This document shows positions 26,249 to 35,303 of a stretch of 64,000 bases of DNA, one piece after another (position 1 is the first letter of the stretch; each line of letters starts with the position of its first letter). Where the stretch lies: the NCBI RefSeq assembly GCF_030815085.1, contig NZ_JAUSWG010000001.1. One strand, given 5' to 3'. Position numbers and translations under genes: made by a program. The notes beneath the pieces are model-generated. The model saw only the letters and a program-made list of their open reading frames with translations, did not search any database and was not told the origin of the DNA. Origin of the DNA: Paraclostridium ghonii. GTDB taxonomy: Bacteria > Bacillota > Clostridia > Peptostreptococcales > Peptostreptococcaceae.

Positions 26249-26733
26249 AATAAAACCTCCTTATAAAAATGGATAACATCTTTGGAATCACAGTTATAAA
26301 TAAATTCATTTGTCCATTTATTAAAAAGAATCAGTCTTAATGAAGAGTAGCCTTTAAGTCCTAGCATATAGCTTTTTCTTTTTTTTATCTTTGGTATTTT
26401 AGATTTTAAAGCTTCATCGATATGATTAGTAGATATAAAAAGAGTTATTGCTGTAGACATATGGTTTTCATCGACTTGTACAAGATTTTTCATAGCATAG
26501 TCAGTAAAAGTTAATAAAGTTTTGTCTAAGTAATCATTAGATACACTATTGAGTTCTTTTGCAAATACATACTCTCGGTTATCGTATGACCAAATTACTT
26601 TTTTCTTATTTAAAAAATATTTGGAGTTAGTAAGTACATATTCCCCCATAAAATCAAAGTTATAGTCTTTAATTGTATAGTTTTCATATATATTAAATTG
26701 ATTTTGCATAGAGGATTTAAGTTTATCTAAAAT
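26245..26733 (-). CDS. Small cstA-partner protein with an apparent ATT start
   Basis: A soluble protein of about 162 residues, with no recognised domain, is encoded immediately before cstA and overlaps it by 4 bp. The first ATG (26709) is 29 nt from the only RBS. In frame, eight codons upstream, ATT at 26733 sits exactly 7 nt after AAGGAGGTG, and the extra residues (LDKLKSS) read naturally into the protein. No ATG, GTG or TTG is correctly spaced, so ATT is the best start. Coupling to cstA suggests a regulatory or accessory role for the transporter, which is inference. Confidence 0.65.
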   Translation of the reverse strand: MLDKLKSSMQNQFNIYENYTIKDYNFDFMGEYVLTNSKYFLNKKKVIWSYDNREYVFAKELNSVSNDYLDKTLLTFTDYAMKNLVQVDENHMSTAITLFISTNHIDEALKSKIPKIKKRKSYMLGLKGYSSLRLILFNKWTNEFIYNCDSKDVIHFYKEVLL

Positions 26734-26841
26734 AAAAACACCTCCTTAATTCATTTATATAAATGTTAGTACTTTATTATGTGAAATTCAATAAATTAAA
26801 TGTATTTATATATAAATGTGTTTAATTACTTAATTTTACAG

Positions 26842-26870
26842 TTGCATTCAAGGTGTACTATGTGTATAAT
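26842..26870 (+). promoter_or_regulatory. SigA-type promoter of the GntR/ABC operon
   Basis: TTGCAT at 26842 and TATAAT at 26865 are separated by 17 nt. Transcription should start near 26877, directly before the inverted repeat at 26879. Confidence 0.8.
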
Positions 26871-26878
26871 ACGCTTAG

Positions 26879-26904
26879 GACTGTACTACTGGAATAGTAC
26901 AGTC
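26879..26904 (+). promoter_or_regulatory. GntR (YtrA-type) operator
   Basis: GACTGTACTA and TAGTACAGTC form a perfect 10-bp inverted repeat around CTGGAA. It sits at about +2 to +27 of the promoter and ends 16 nt before the gntR start codon. Binding there would block transcription start. YtrA-type regulators typically bind such TAGTAC-like palindromes and repress their own operon. Confidence 0.75.
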
Positions 26905-26920
26905 ATACGGAGGTGAAAAT

Positions 26921-27277
26921 ATGAACTTTATTCCAAATGATAAAGAACCAGTTTATATTCAAATTATACGATACATAAAGCAACAAATAGTAAGAGGAGA
27001 CATAGGGGTAGGAGATATTATACCATCAAGAAGAGAGATGGCAGTTATGGTAAGAGTAAATCCAAATACTGTACAAAAGGCATATAAGGAAATGGAAGAA
27101 ATGGGGATAATTACAACTCATAGAAATTATCAGAGTAATATAACTACTGATGATGAAATAATAGCAAGAATAAAAGAAGATTTAATAAACGAATCTATGG
27201 ATGTTTTTATAAATAGCATGAAAGCTATAAATATTAAAAGAGAAGAAATTATAGATATAATAAATGATAGATTTTAG
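26921..27277 (+). CDS. GntR-family regulator, YtrA subfamily
   Basis: The 118-residue protein is the winged-helix domain (EPVYIQIIRYIKQQIVRGDI, then SRREMAVMVRVNPNTVQKAYKEME) plus a short helical tail, the YtrA layout without a large ligand-binding domain. YtrA repressors control ABC transporters and are relieved by cell-wall-active antibiotics in Bacillus subtilis. RBS GGAGGTGA. The gene opens an operon with an ATPase, a permease and a membrane-anchored protein, under a palindromic operator. Confidence 0.92.
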   Translation: MNFIPNDKEPVYIQIIRYIKQQIVRGDIGVGDIIPSRREMAVMVRVNPNTVQKAYKEMEEMGIITTHRNYQSNITTDDEIIARIKEDLINESMDVFINSMKAINIKREEIIDIINDRF

Positions 27278-27288
27278 GAGGTGTAGAT

Positions 27289-27981
27289 TTGATAGAAGTA
27301 AAAAATGCTAGTAAAAAGTATAAGAAAGTAAAAGCATTAGATGATATATCCTTTGAAATATATGAAGGTAAGATAACTTGCATATTAGGAATAAATGGAG
27401 TTGGAAAGTCAACTATATTGAAGTCTATATGTGGGCTTGTAAAACTAGATAGCGGAGAAATACTAATAGATGGAGAACAAATAAATTATAAAACATATGA
27501 AAAAGTAGCTTTTGTACCAGATGTAGATAACTATTTTGCACAACTTACAATAAAAGAAAGTTTTGATTTTATGAAAGAATTTTATAAGGGATGGGATAGT
27601 AAAAAGGCATATGAGATGTTGAAATTGTTCAATTTAACAGATAACAAAAAAATTAGAGATCTGTCAAAGGGTAATATAGCTAGAGTTAAGATAATTTTAG
27701 GATTTGCTCAAAATGCTAAATACACTATTTTAGATGAACCATTTTCAGGTATAGATATATTTAAAAGAGAAGATTTTTTAGGCGTAATGACAAAATATAT
27801 AAATGATGAACAAAGTATAATAATAACTACACATGAAATTGCTGAAATTGAAATGATAGCAGATGATGTTATTCTTATAGATGAAGGTAAGCTTTCACTA
27901 GTTTTTAATGCTGAAAAAACTCGTGAGGAAGAAGGGAAATCTATAATAGATAAAATGAGGGAGGTATATAAGAATGAATAA
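27289..27981 (+). CDS. ABC transporter ATP-binding protein
   Basis: The 230-residue ATPase has Walker A (GINGVGKST, residues 34-42), a variant signature LSKGN (about 125-129), Walker B (YTILDE, about 145-150) and switch His in TTHEIAEIE. The start is TTG, 5 nt after AGGAGGTG. It overlaps the permease gene by 8 bp. With the YtrA-like regulator it resembles the YtrB/BcrA-type exporters linked to cell-envelope stress. Substrate unknown. Confidence 0.93.
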   Translation: MIEVKNASKKYKKVKALDDISFEIYEGKITCILGINGVGKSTILKSICGLVKLDSGEILIDGEQINYKTYEKVAFVPDVDNYFAQLTIKESFDFMKEFYKGWDSKKAYEMLKLFNLTDNKKIRDLSKGNIARVKIILGFAQNAKYTILDEPFSGIDIFKREDFLGVMTKYINDEQSIIITTHEIAEIEMIADDVILIDEGKLSLVFNAEKTREEEGKSIIDKMREVYKNE

Positions 27982-28798
27982 AATTTTAACTTTATATAAT
28001 ATAGAGTTTAAGAGAATATATAAGTTATATTTCTTACTTATAGGAGTGCTATTTATAGCTAACTTAGGTGGAGTTTTTAAGGTTTTATACCATTCTGTTA
28101 AAACAATTAGCACAGAAAACAATATCCCTATGAAGTTAAATATATTAAAAACAAACTTAGGTTTTAACTTTGTAAATGAATATACAGTAAAAGATATATA
28201 TATATATGGTAGTATGGCTTTGGTAGTAGCAGTATTATTTTGTTTGTTATATGCACTTATTATATGGTATAGAGACTATTACTCAAAAAGCAAAACTATA
28301 TATACATTACTAAGCCTCCCACAACCTAGGTTTAACATATATTTATCTAAATTAATCACAATAGTAATAATGATATATGGAGTTATTGCATGCCAAGTTT
28401 TATTTTGGTATATAGATTTAAACATTATAAAAATAGCTGCAGGTATAGGATCTCCAAACTTCGTAAACATATATACAAATATGATGCAAGAGAGTGGTAT
28501 ATTAAATATAGTATCACCATATTTATTAGATTTTTTTATGATAGATGTAATTGGAGTAATTCTTGCAGTGGTAGTTATATTTACCGGAGTTTTAATAGAA
28601 AGATCTTTTAAAAAGATTGGAGTGGTGCTAGGAATTATATACATTGTAGCTCCTATAGTTGGATATTTCTTTATAATGGGATTAGATAGTTTGGTTTTTA
28701 GAAATTTATTATTAAGTCATATAATTTACTATACTGTATTGTTTATATTATCTATATTAGTATCTTATAGACTAATAAACAAAAAACTTTGTGTATAA
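27974..28798 (+). CDS. ABC transporter permease
   Basis: The 274-residue product has about six membrane segments: one near the N-terminus (residues 17-36), then a pair around 76-95 and 116-140, and three further C-terminal ones. The soluble loop between helices carries the RDYYSKSKTIYTLLSLPQPR coupling-like stretch common to ABC-2/YtrC-type permeases. Its start overlaps the ATPase gene by 8 bp. It should form the membrane half of the transporter with that ATPase. Confidence 0.85.
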   Translation: MNKILTLYNIEFKRIYKLYFLLIGVLFIANLGGVFKVLYHSVKTISTENNIPMKLNILKTNLGFNFVNEYTVKDIYIYGSMALVVAVLFCLLYALIIWYRDYYSKSKTIYTLLSLPQPRFNIYLSKLITIVIMIYGVIACQVLFWYIDLNIIKIAAGIGSPNFVNIYTNMMQESGILNIVSPYLLDFFMIDVIGVILAVVVIFTGVLIERSFKKIGVVLGIIYIVAPIVGYFFIMGLDSLVFRNLLLSHIIYYTVLFILSILVSYRLINKKLCV

Positions 28799-28810
28799 AG
28801 GAGGTTTTGT

Positions 28811-30049
28811 ATGAATAAAAATTTATCAATAACAGTTTTACTAGTAACGGGAATCTCTTTTATATTATTTGGATTAGGGATTGTTTTAAATCAACCTAAA
28901 TATGAATTAATAGATATAAAAGGAGATAAAAGTAATATAGGAGATGTATCATTTATATCTAAAATGCAAAACGACTTATATAGTAACACTCAAACAATAA
29001 CATCCAAAGATGGTTTTATAGTAAAAAAGAATTCAAAATCAATAATAGACTTAAAAGAGGATTCAGATTTAAAATATAAGCATAATGATTTATTTAAAAA
29101 TATGTACCCAGAAAATAATATTTATCAAAGCGAAAAAAATATAGGATACTTACAAGAAATTGGAGTTAACTATGCAGATGGGAGTAATTCCAGTATAAGC
29201 TTTAAAATAGTTAATAAAAATCTCTATAGCAATCAAATTGAAGAGTATGATTTAACGTTACCAGATATTTTTACTGGAGAGAATGATTTTTCTTATGGAT
29301 TTACTGTAGGTATAAAAGATGAAGATATATACATTTTATCTAGTGTATCGGAGGATATGGAATATTCTGATAATGGCCATGTTAAAAGTAGTGGAGATGT
29401 ATCTATTTATGTATATAAGTTTAATTTAAATGATAAAAAACTTGAAAAAACAGGAGAATTTATACAAAAGAAAAAAGAAAATGAATTAATGATAACTAAT
29501 AATCGAATATGCTTTGAAAATGATGGAAAGTTATATACAACAATAGAAAGTTATCCTAAAGACAACAAAAGCAACGGAGAAGCATATTTAATTTATTATG
29601 ATATGGGAAAAAATAAGTTTGAATATATGAAAGAGTCTATTGTAAATAATAAGGAAATTGAAAATTTAGAGACAGATACAACTCAATATAGCATAGAAGA
29701 TGGTAAATTGTATCTAATAAATAAAGATGATAGTGATGAAAACTATACAAAAATTAATCAGTCTATTATAGATTTAAAAAATAATAAATTGGTTGAAAAT
29801 AAAACTTATAAAATAGAAAACCTAAATGAAATATCTCAAATAGAATCATTTAGAGTTATAGATAATAAGTTATATCTATGTATGCAAAGTTACAAAGCAA
29901 ATAAAGATTCCTACTCTTTTAATAATAGTGTTAAAAATAGTATAATTGTAGTAGATGAAAGTAATGGAGATATTTTATACATGGGAGAATATATTGAAAA
30001 CAAACCTCAAAATGCTACTAATTTTATACTGAAAAATAATGAAATCTAG
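28811..30049 (+). CDS. Membrane-anchored extracytoplasmic protein of the ABC operon
   Basis: The 412-residue product has an N-terminal membrane segment (about residues 7-28) and a long extracellular part of repeated beta-strand units (patterns such as DGKLYLINKDDSDENYTK and DNKLYLCMQS). This suggests a propeller-like fold. It is the last gene of the GntR/ABC operon, with AAAGGAGG 6 nt before the ATG. Such large exported partners accompany several clostridial YtrABC-like systems; a role in sensing or binding the transported compound is inference. Confidence 0.7.
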   Translation: MNKNLSITVLLVTGISFILFGLGIVLNQPKYELIDIKGDKSNIGDVSFISKMQNDLYSNTQTITSKDGFIVKKNSKSIIDLKEDSDLKYKHNDLFKNMYPENNIYQSEKNIGYLQEIGVNYADGSNSSISFKIVNKNLYSNQIEEYDLTLPDIFTGENDFSYGFTVGIKDEDIYILSSVSEDMEYSDNGHVKSSGDVSIYVYKFNLNDKKLEKTGEFIQKKKENELMITNNRICFENDGKLYTTIESYPKDNKSNGEAYLIYYDMGKNKFEYMKESIVNNKEIENLETDTTQYSIEDGKLYLINKDDSDENYTKINQSIIDLKNNKLVENKTYKIENLNEISQIESFRVIDNKLYLCMQSYKANKDSYSFNNSVKNSIIVVDESNGDILYMGEYIENKPQNATNFILKNNEI

Positions 30050-30052
30050 TAA

Positions 30053-30095
30053 AAAAGCTATCTAAGAATATTAATTAGCCTTAGATAGCTTTTTA
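30053..30095. terminator. Terminator of the GntR/ABC operon, shared with ridA
   Basis: AAAGCTATCTAAG pairs with CTTAGATAGCTTT and is followed by T residues; A residues precede the stem on the other side. Confidence 0.88.
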
Positions 30096-30102
30096 TTAAC
30101 AA

Positions 30103-30447
30103 TTATTTAACTGCAGCAGTTACAGACATTTCAACTAATAGAGTTTCTCTAGCTAATCTAGATTCAACGCAAGCTCTAGCAGGTTCGAAGCCTTCATTTA
30201 CCCAAGAATCCCAAACTGAGTTCATATCAGCAAAATCTTTCATATCTCTTAAGTATATAGTAACTGATAATATGTGGTCTTTATCAGATCCATATTTATT
30301 TAGTAAATCTTCTACTTTTTGTAACACCATTTTAGTTTGCTCTTTAACATCACCTTCACCATGTGTTTGACCACATAAATATATTGTGTTGTTATGAACA
30401 ACAGCTCTACTCATTCTTCCAGTTCCTTCATATCTTTTTATTTCCAT
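30103..30447 (-). CDS. RidA/YjgF-family enamine deaminase
   Basis: The 114-residue protein matches the YjgF/YER057c/UK114 (Rid) family: RMSRAVVHNNTIYLCGQT, SDKDHILSVTIYLRDMKDF and the signature RACVESRLARETLLVEMSV, which contains the conserved Arg. RidA proteins hydrolyse reactive 2-aminoacrylate and related imines from PLP enzymes. This variant could belong to a Rid2-type subgroup rather than RidA proper. I use the ATG at 30447. An in-frame GTG at 30465 is itself part of the GGGAGG region. Confidence 0.88.
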   Translation of the reverse strand: MEIKRYEGTGRMSRAVVHNNTIYLCGQTHGEGDVKEQTKMVLQKVEDLLNKYGSDKDHILSVTIYLRDMKDFADMNSVWDSWVNEGFEPARACVESRLARETLLVEMSVTAAVK

Positions 30448-30669
30448 TTTACAATATCCTCCCACAAGATTAAAAAATTAAACTCAGTGTTTAATTATAA
30501 ATGAATATAAAAACATTTTCAATTCAATAATATTATAAAATGCAAAGAAAAAACGCATACAAAAAAGTATAAAAATAAAAAAATCGAAAAAATGTGCATG
30601 GAATATTAAAATATGATATGATGTAATTCTGTGAAAAAACAAAATTCGACAGAAAGAGTGAGGACATAA

Positions 30670-31962
30670 ATGGAGAAGTATTTTAAACTTAAAGAAAATA
30701 ATACTACAATAAAAACTGAAGTTTTAGCAGGTATTACTACTTTTATGACGATGGCATACATATTAATAGTCAACCCTAGTATATTATCTGCAGCGGGCAT
30801 GGACTATGGAGCAGTATTTACAGCTACAGCTTTATCAGCAGTTATAGCGACTCTTATGATGGGCTTATATGCTAAGCTGCCATTTGCTTTAGCTCCAGGA
30901 ATGGGATTAAATGCATTTTTTGCATATACTATAGTGGTAGGAATGGGATATTCATACCAATTCGCATTGACAGCAGTATTTTTAGAAGGACTTATATTTA
31001 TAATGTTAACAATATTTAATGTACGTGAAGCTATTGTTGATTCTATTCCAAATAATATAAAAAAAGCTATTTCAGTAGGTATAGGATTACTGATTTCACT
31101 TATAGGATTAGAAGGTGCAGGTGTTATAGTACATCCAGAAGGTGGAGGAACTATATTAGCTCTTGGGAATATAATTTCAGGAACAGGGCTGTTAGCATTA
31201 ATAGGGATATTAATAACATCTGTATTATTGGCTAAGAATGTAAAAGGTGCATTATTTATAGGAATGGTAGTTACGACTATAATTGGAATACCTATGGGCG
31301 TTATTGATTTTCCAACTAAAATAATGAGCATGCCACCTTCAATATCTTCAACTTTATTTAGTTTTGAATGGCATAATATATTCTCTTTAGACATGTTAAT
31401 AGTATTGTTTACATTATTATTTATGGATATGTTTGATACTATAGGGACTTTAGTTGGAGTTGCTACGAAAGCTAAAATGTTAGATGAAAATGGAAAAGTA
31501 CCAAATGTAAAAAAGGCATTATTTGCAGATTCGATAGGAACTACGATAGGTGCATGTCTTGGAACTAGCACAGTAAGTACATTTGTTGAAAGTGCAGCAG
31601 GGGTTGCAGAAGGAGGAAGAACAGGTCTTACAGCTGTATCTACTGCAGTTATGTTCTTTTTAGCATTATTCTTTGCGCCTTTATTTTCAATAATAACTCC
31701 AGCAGTTACAGCATCAGCTCTAGTTTTAGTTGGATTATTTATGATAGAACCTATAAAAGAAATAAATTTAGAAGATTTTACAGAGGCTATACCTGCATTT
31801 TTAACTATAATAATGATGCCACTATCATATTCTATAGCTGATGGTATAGTGTTTGGAGTTATATCTTATATAATATTAAAATTATTCTCTGGAAGAGCTA
31901 AAGAAATAAGCTTAACTACAGTGATAATTGGGTTTATATTTATACTTAAATTTTTAATATAG
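30670..31962 (+). CDS. Purine permease, NCS2/AzgA (PbuG/PbuO-like) family
   Basis: The 430-residue membrane protein has about 13 hydrophobic segments and AzgA-type motifs: TTFMTMAYILIVNPSILS, ALAPGMGLNAFFAYTIV, MFDTIGTLVGVATKAKML and GTSTVSTFVESAAGVAEGGR. Relatives import guanine, hypoxanthine or adenine with protons. No purine riboswitch is seen in the 200 nt upstream. RBS AGTGAGGA precedes the ATG. The gene is divergent from the RidA gene. Confidence 0.92.
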   Translation: MEKYFKLKENNTTIKTEVLAGITTFMTMAYILIVNPSILSAAGMDYGAVFTATALSAVIATLMMGLYAKLPFALAPGMGLNAFFAYTIVVGMGYSYQFALTAVFLEGLIFIMLTIFNVREAIVDSIPNNIKKAISVGIGLLISLIGLEGAGVIVHPEGGGTILALGNIISGTGLLALIGILITSVLLAKNVKGALFIGMVVTTIIGIPMGVIDFPTKIMSMPPSISSTLFSFEWHNIFSLDMLIVLFTLLFMDMFDTIGTLVGVATKAKMLDENGKVPNVKKALFADSIGTTIGACLGTSTVSTFVESAAGVAEGGRTGLTAVSTAVMFFLALFFAPLFSIITPAVTASALVLVGLFMIEPIKEINLEDFTEAIPAFLTIIMMPLSYSIADGIVFGVISYIILKLFSGRAKEISLTTVIIGFIFILKFLI

Positions 31963-32052
31963 GCATATCTAAATTTACCTCTTTAATATGTAAGAATAGA
32001 AATATAAATTATGAGTAAAATAATTTATAAAATATTAAAAGAGGTGAGAATG

Positions 32053-32214
32053 ATGGCTAAGAAAAATAAAATGTTTAAAGAAATGGGACATAAAATGGAA
32101 GAACTAGGTCATGATATGTCAAAAAGCATACAGTCTTTTTCTAACTCAGTAGAACATGCAGGAGAAAAAGTTGCAAAAGACGTAAAAAAAGCTAGTAAAA
32201 AAATGTTCAAATAG
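32053..32214 (+). CDS. Small basic amphipathic helical protein
   Basis: The 53-residue protein is very Lys-rich and contains two amphipathic helices (KEMGHKMEELGHDMSKSIQS, then EHAGEKVAKDVKKASKKM). It has no Cys and no membrane segment. I start it at the ATG at 32053, 6 nt after GAGGTG; a longer in-frame start exists at 32011 without an RBS. A clean terminator follows. It resembles in composition the broken protein at 9831, suggesting small helical phasin-like proteins, but function is unknown. Confidence 0.6.
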   Translation: MAKKNKMFKEMGHKMEELGHDMSKSIQSFSNSVEHAGEKVAKDVKKASKKMFK

Positions 32215-32221
32215 CGTATTG

Positions 32222-32250
32222 AAAAGACCAGATATAAATCTGGTCTTTTA
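32222..32250 (+). terminator. Terminator after the small helical protein
   Basis: AAAAGACCAGAT pairs with ATCTGGTCTTTT around a 4-nt loop. Confidence 0.85.
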
Positions 32251-32348
32251 TAATTTTTGTAATGAAACTTTAAATAACAAGAATTGATTAAAACTATATA
32301 AAACAATGGCAGTATAGATTTTTACTATGATGCATATGTGAAGTAGTG

Positions 32349-32357
32349 TGATATAAT
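32349..32357 (+). promoter_or_regulatory. Extended -10 promoter before the rhodanese operon
   Basis: TGATATAAT matches the extended -10 form TGnTATAAT. No good -35 is seen 17 nt upstream. Transcription should start near 32364, about 52 nt before the first ATG. Confidence 0.55.
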
Positions 32358-32415
32358 CCTAGATGTAATACAAAAAGTGACAAAAAATTCTTGAAAATTA
32401 TTTGGGAGGATTTAT

Positions 32416-33387
32416 ATGAAAATCAGAAGTAAAAAAGGAATATTAATAGTTAGTTTATTATTAATAACTAGTGGACTAGTAGTAGGTTGTGTTGATAAAA
32501 AAAGTGAACAAAATGCTAACAATACAAATAAAGAGCAAAGTATACAAACGACAAAAACGGACTATACATATGAAAATAATGAGTATTTCACAAGTGTAGA
32601 CTGGCTAAATAAAAATTTAAAGAACAAAGACGTGTTAATAATAGATGCTAGAAGTGAAGAAGACTATAATAAAGGGCATATACCTGGAGCTATAAATGTA
32701 GCTTGGCAAAGTTTTTGCAAAATGGAAGGTAAATCAGGAGATAAGGATTGGGGAACTCTTTTAGATAAAGAACAACTATCTAAAATATACTCAGATCTTG
32801 GAATAGACAAAAATAAAAAAGTTATTGTTTATGCTCAGAAAAGTGGATGGGGCGAAGATGGACGTTTAGCTTGGATGTTTAAAGAAACAGGTGTAGATGT
32901 TAGAATGTTAAATGGAGGAATGGATAGTTGGAAATCTGATGGAAATGAAGTATCTAAAGATAAAGTAAATCCTAAGAAATCAGAATACACTGTTGAGGAA
33001 ATTAAAAAGGATATAAATATAGATACTAAAACTCTAAAGGGAAAAATGAATGATGTTAAAATAATAGATACAAGAGAAAAAGATGAATATGAGGGGGCTA
33101 CTAAGTACGGAGAAACTAGAGGCGGACATATACCTAAATCTATAAACATACCGTTTAATAAAGTGTACAATGAAGATGGAACTATAAAACCTAAAGAAGA
33201 GTTAGAAAAGTTATTTAAAGACGCAGGATTAAATAAAGATGATGAAATAGTTACTTACTGTACAGCTGGAATTAGATCTGGCCATATGGCATTAATATTA
33301 AAATCAATAGGATATGATAATGTTAAAAATTATGATGCATCTTACTATGAATGGGCAGGGGATAAAACTAATCCTGTTGAGAAATAA
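32416..33387 (+). CDS. Two-domain rhodanese lipoprotein (thiosulfate sulfurtransferase-like)
   Basis: The 323-residue product has a lipoprotein signal (LLITSGLVVGC, lipidated C25). Two rhodanese domains follow, at about residues 55-180 and 190-320. The C-terminal domain keeps the active loop CTAGIRS with C282. The N-terminal domain has Ala in place of the catalytic Cys (VIVYAQKSGWG), the usual inactive half. It would move sulfane sulfur outside the cell. It opens a five-gene run with VTT and Fe-S proteins, 10 nt before the next gene. Confidence 0.9.
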   Translation: MKIRSKKGILIVSLLLITSGLVVGCVDKKSEQNANNTNKEQSIQTTKTDYTYENNEYFTSVDWLNKNLKNKDVLIIDARSEEDYNKGHIPGAINVAWQSFCKMEGKSGDKDWGTLLDKEQLSKIYSDLGIDKNKKVIVYAQKSGWGEDGRLAWMFKETGVDVRMLNGGMDSWKSDGNEVSKDKVNPKKSEYTVEEIKKDINIDTKTLKGKMNDVKIIDTREKDEYEGATKYGETRGGHIPKSINIPFNKVYNEDGTIKPKEELEKLFKDAGLNKDDEIVTYCTAGIRSGHMALILKSIGYDNVKNYDASYYEWAGDKTNPVEK

Positions 33388-33397
33388 GAGGTAAAAT

Positions 33398-34090
33398 ATG
33401 AATCAACAAAAGAAAAAATCTTTAATTATAAAAATTGGAGTTGTAATTTTAATTATAGGGATATACCTATTTGTAGGACCTATTAATAGATTTATAAATC
33501 AAATGATATTTTACTTAAGTATGCTAAATTTAGAAAGTTTAAAACAATACATATTATCATTTGGTATTTGGGCACCGGTGATATCATTTATATTAATGAT
33601 ACTTCAGTCAATAGTTGCGCCCTTACCAGCATTTTTAATTACGTTTGCCAATGCAGCTTTATTTGGATGGGTAAAAGGAGCTATTCTTTCTTGGTTTAGT
33701 GCTATGGCAGGTGCTGCATTATGTTTTTATATAGCTAGATTTCTAGGAAGAGATACAGTAGAGAAGCTTACAAGTAAATTTGCAATTGATAGTGTAGATA
33801 AATTTTTTGATAAGTATGGAAAACACACTATTTTAATAGCAAGACTTCTTCCCTTTATGTCTTTTGACTTAGTTAGTTATGCAGCAGGTCTAACATCTAT
33901 GAGCTTTATATCATTTTTCATAGCTACCGGAATTGGTCAACTTCCTGCAACTTTGATATACTCATATGTGGGAGATATGCTTACTGGGGGAGCTAGATTA
34001 ATGATGATAGGAATACTTACACTTAGCGCAATAAGTATTTTAATATATGTTTTAAAGAAAATATATAATGAAAAAAATAAAATTAGCTGA
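33398..34090 (+). CDS. TVP38/TMEM64-family (VTT/DedA-like) membrane protein
   Basis: The 230-residue protein has about five to six membrane segments. VTT-domain signatures are the GWVKGAILSWFSAMAGAALC helix, with FYIARFLGRD following, and the re-entrant motif ARLLPFMSFDLVSYAAGL. VTT/DedA proteins are linked to lipid scrambling and membrane homeostasis. It follows the rhodanese gene by 10 nt. A second VTT gene lies two genes downstream, so the operon carries a non-identical pair. Confidence 0.88.
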   Translation: MNQQKKKSLIIKIGVVILIIGIYLFVGPINRFINQMIFYLSMLNLESLKQYILSFGIWAPVISFILMILQSIVAPLPAFLITFANAALFGWVKGAILSWFSAMAGAALCFYIARFLGRDTVEKLTSKFAIDSVDKFFDKYGKHTILIARLLPFMSFDLVSYAAGLTSMSFISFFIATGIGQLPATLIYSYVGDMLTGGARLMMIGILTLSAISILIYVLKKIYNEKNKIS

Positions 34091-34100
34091 ATTTTAATAA

Positions 34101-34146
34101 AAGGAATATCCCAAATTTGTTAAATGAATTTTGGGATATTCCATTT
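34101..34146 (+). terminator. Terminator or attenuator between the VTT and Fe-S genes
   Basis: GGAATATCCCAAA pairs with TTTGGGATATTCC. The tail is only CATTTTC, so partial readthrough into the Fe-S gene is likely. Confidence 0.65.
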
Positions 34147-34173
34147 TCTATATATAAGGCGAGGTGAGTTTAT

Positions 34174-35283
34174 ATGAATTTAAATGAAGGATTAAAAGAT
34201 AAAATAAAAGTCGATAAAGATAAATGTGTAAATTGTAAGTTATGTTTTCATGATTGCCCTATGATGAAAGAATTTGAAAAGTCTCCAAAAGATTTAATGA
34301 ACAGAATTTTAGATGAGGATATAAATATAAGAGATATTTCATACTCATGCATGCTTTGTGACTTATGTACAAGTAAATGTCCTAAAGGTATAGATTTAAA
34401 ATCTACATTTTATGAAATAAGAAAAGATGCAATTTTAAATAACAAAAAAGAAGTTAAAAATAATGGATATAAAGTAGTTAGATTTCATCAAATAAATAGC
34501 TTTTCGCCTATATTTTCACAAAGTTTAAAAGTAAATAATAATAATACTTTATTTTTGCCAGGGTGTAGCTTAAGTAGTTATAGCGAAAATATAGTTTTAA
34601 AAATATATGAATATTTAAAACATAATTATGGAGATATAGGGATGACTTTTAAATGTTGTGGCAAACCAACATTATCAATGGGTGATGAGTATAAATTTAA
34701 AAAATACTATTCAAACTTAGAAAATTATATAAAAAAAGAAAATATAGATGAAATTATAGTTGCATGTCCCAATTGCTACAACACGATAAAAAAACATAGT
34801 AAAAATGTAAATGTAAGAACTATATATGAAGTTATAAGTGAAATTGGGATTTCGAATGATTTAATAAATAATTATAAAGGAATGGAATTTGCTATACATG
34901 ATTCGTGTTCTATAAGAAATGAAAAAAATATACATGAAAGTGTTAGAAATATTTTAAAAGAATTAGGGATAACTATAATTGAATTTGAAAAAAACAAAAA
35001 AGATACTGTTTGTTGTGGAGCTGGTGGTATGGTTGGTGTAACTAACAATATTATTGCTTTAAAACAAATGAACAATAGAGCTAATGAGACTAAATGTGAA
35101 AATATAATTTGTTACTGTGAGTCTTGCTGCGAATCGCTTTTAAATTCAAATAAAAACATACTTCACATATTAGACTTAATATTCAATGAAGAAGTCATAA
35201 ATCAAAAAATAGTTACCCAAGTTAAGCCTAAGACTATAAATAAGTGGATTACAAGGTATAAATCAACAAAAGTGTATAAGTAA
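34174..35283 (+). CDS. 4Fe-4S / CCG-domain oxidoreductase, HdrD/GlpC-like
   Basis: The 369-residue cytosolic protein has two [4Fe-4S] ferredoxin motifs (C18-C21-C24-C28 and C59-C62-C65-C69) and two CCG domains. The first CCG domain reads LFLPGCSLSSY then KCCGKPTL. The second has IHDSCSIR, DTVCCGAGGMVG and CESCCESLL. This is the layout of heterodisulfide-reductase HdrD-type and GlpC/LldE-type proteins, which pass electrons to or from thiols or membrane carriers. No flavoprotein partner lies nearby. It is placed between two VTT genes, 20 nt before the second. Confidence 0.87.
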   Translation: MNLNEGLKDKIKVDKDKCVNCKLCFHDCPMMKEFEKSPKDLMNRILDEDINIRDISYSCMLCDLCTSKCPKGIDLKSTFYEIRKDAILNNKKEVKNNGYKVVRFHQINSFSPIFSQSLKVNNNNTLFLPGCSLSSYSENIVLKIYEYLKHNYGDIGMTFKCCGKPTLSMGDEYKFKKYYSNLENYIKKENIDEIIVACPNCYNTIKKHSKNVNVRTIYEVISEIGISNDLINNYKGMEFAIHDSCSIRNEKNIHESVRNILKELGITIIEFEKNKKDTVCCGAGGMVGVTNNIIALKQMNNRANETKCENIICYCESCCESLLNSNKNILHILDLIFNEEVINQKIVTQVKPKTINKWITRYKSTKVYK

Positions 35284-35303
35284 TTGGGTAATCGGAGGTT
35301 GAT

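Noticed and set aside
30466..30669. Possible purine riboswitch before the purine permease
   Set aside because: I could not find the conserved three-way junction core; the region is simply AT-rich.
30804..31571. Long open frame antisense to the purine permease (about 255 codons)
   Set aside because: It lies fully within a well-recognised gene, has no RBS and its residue composition mirrors the antisense of membrane helices.
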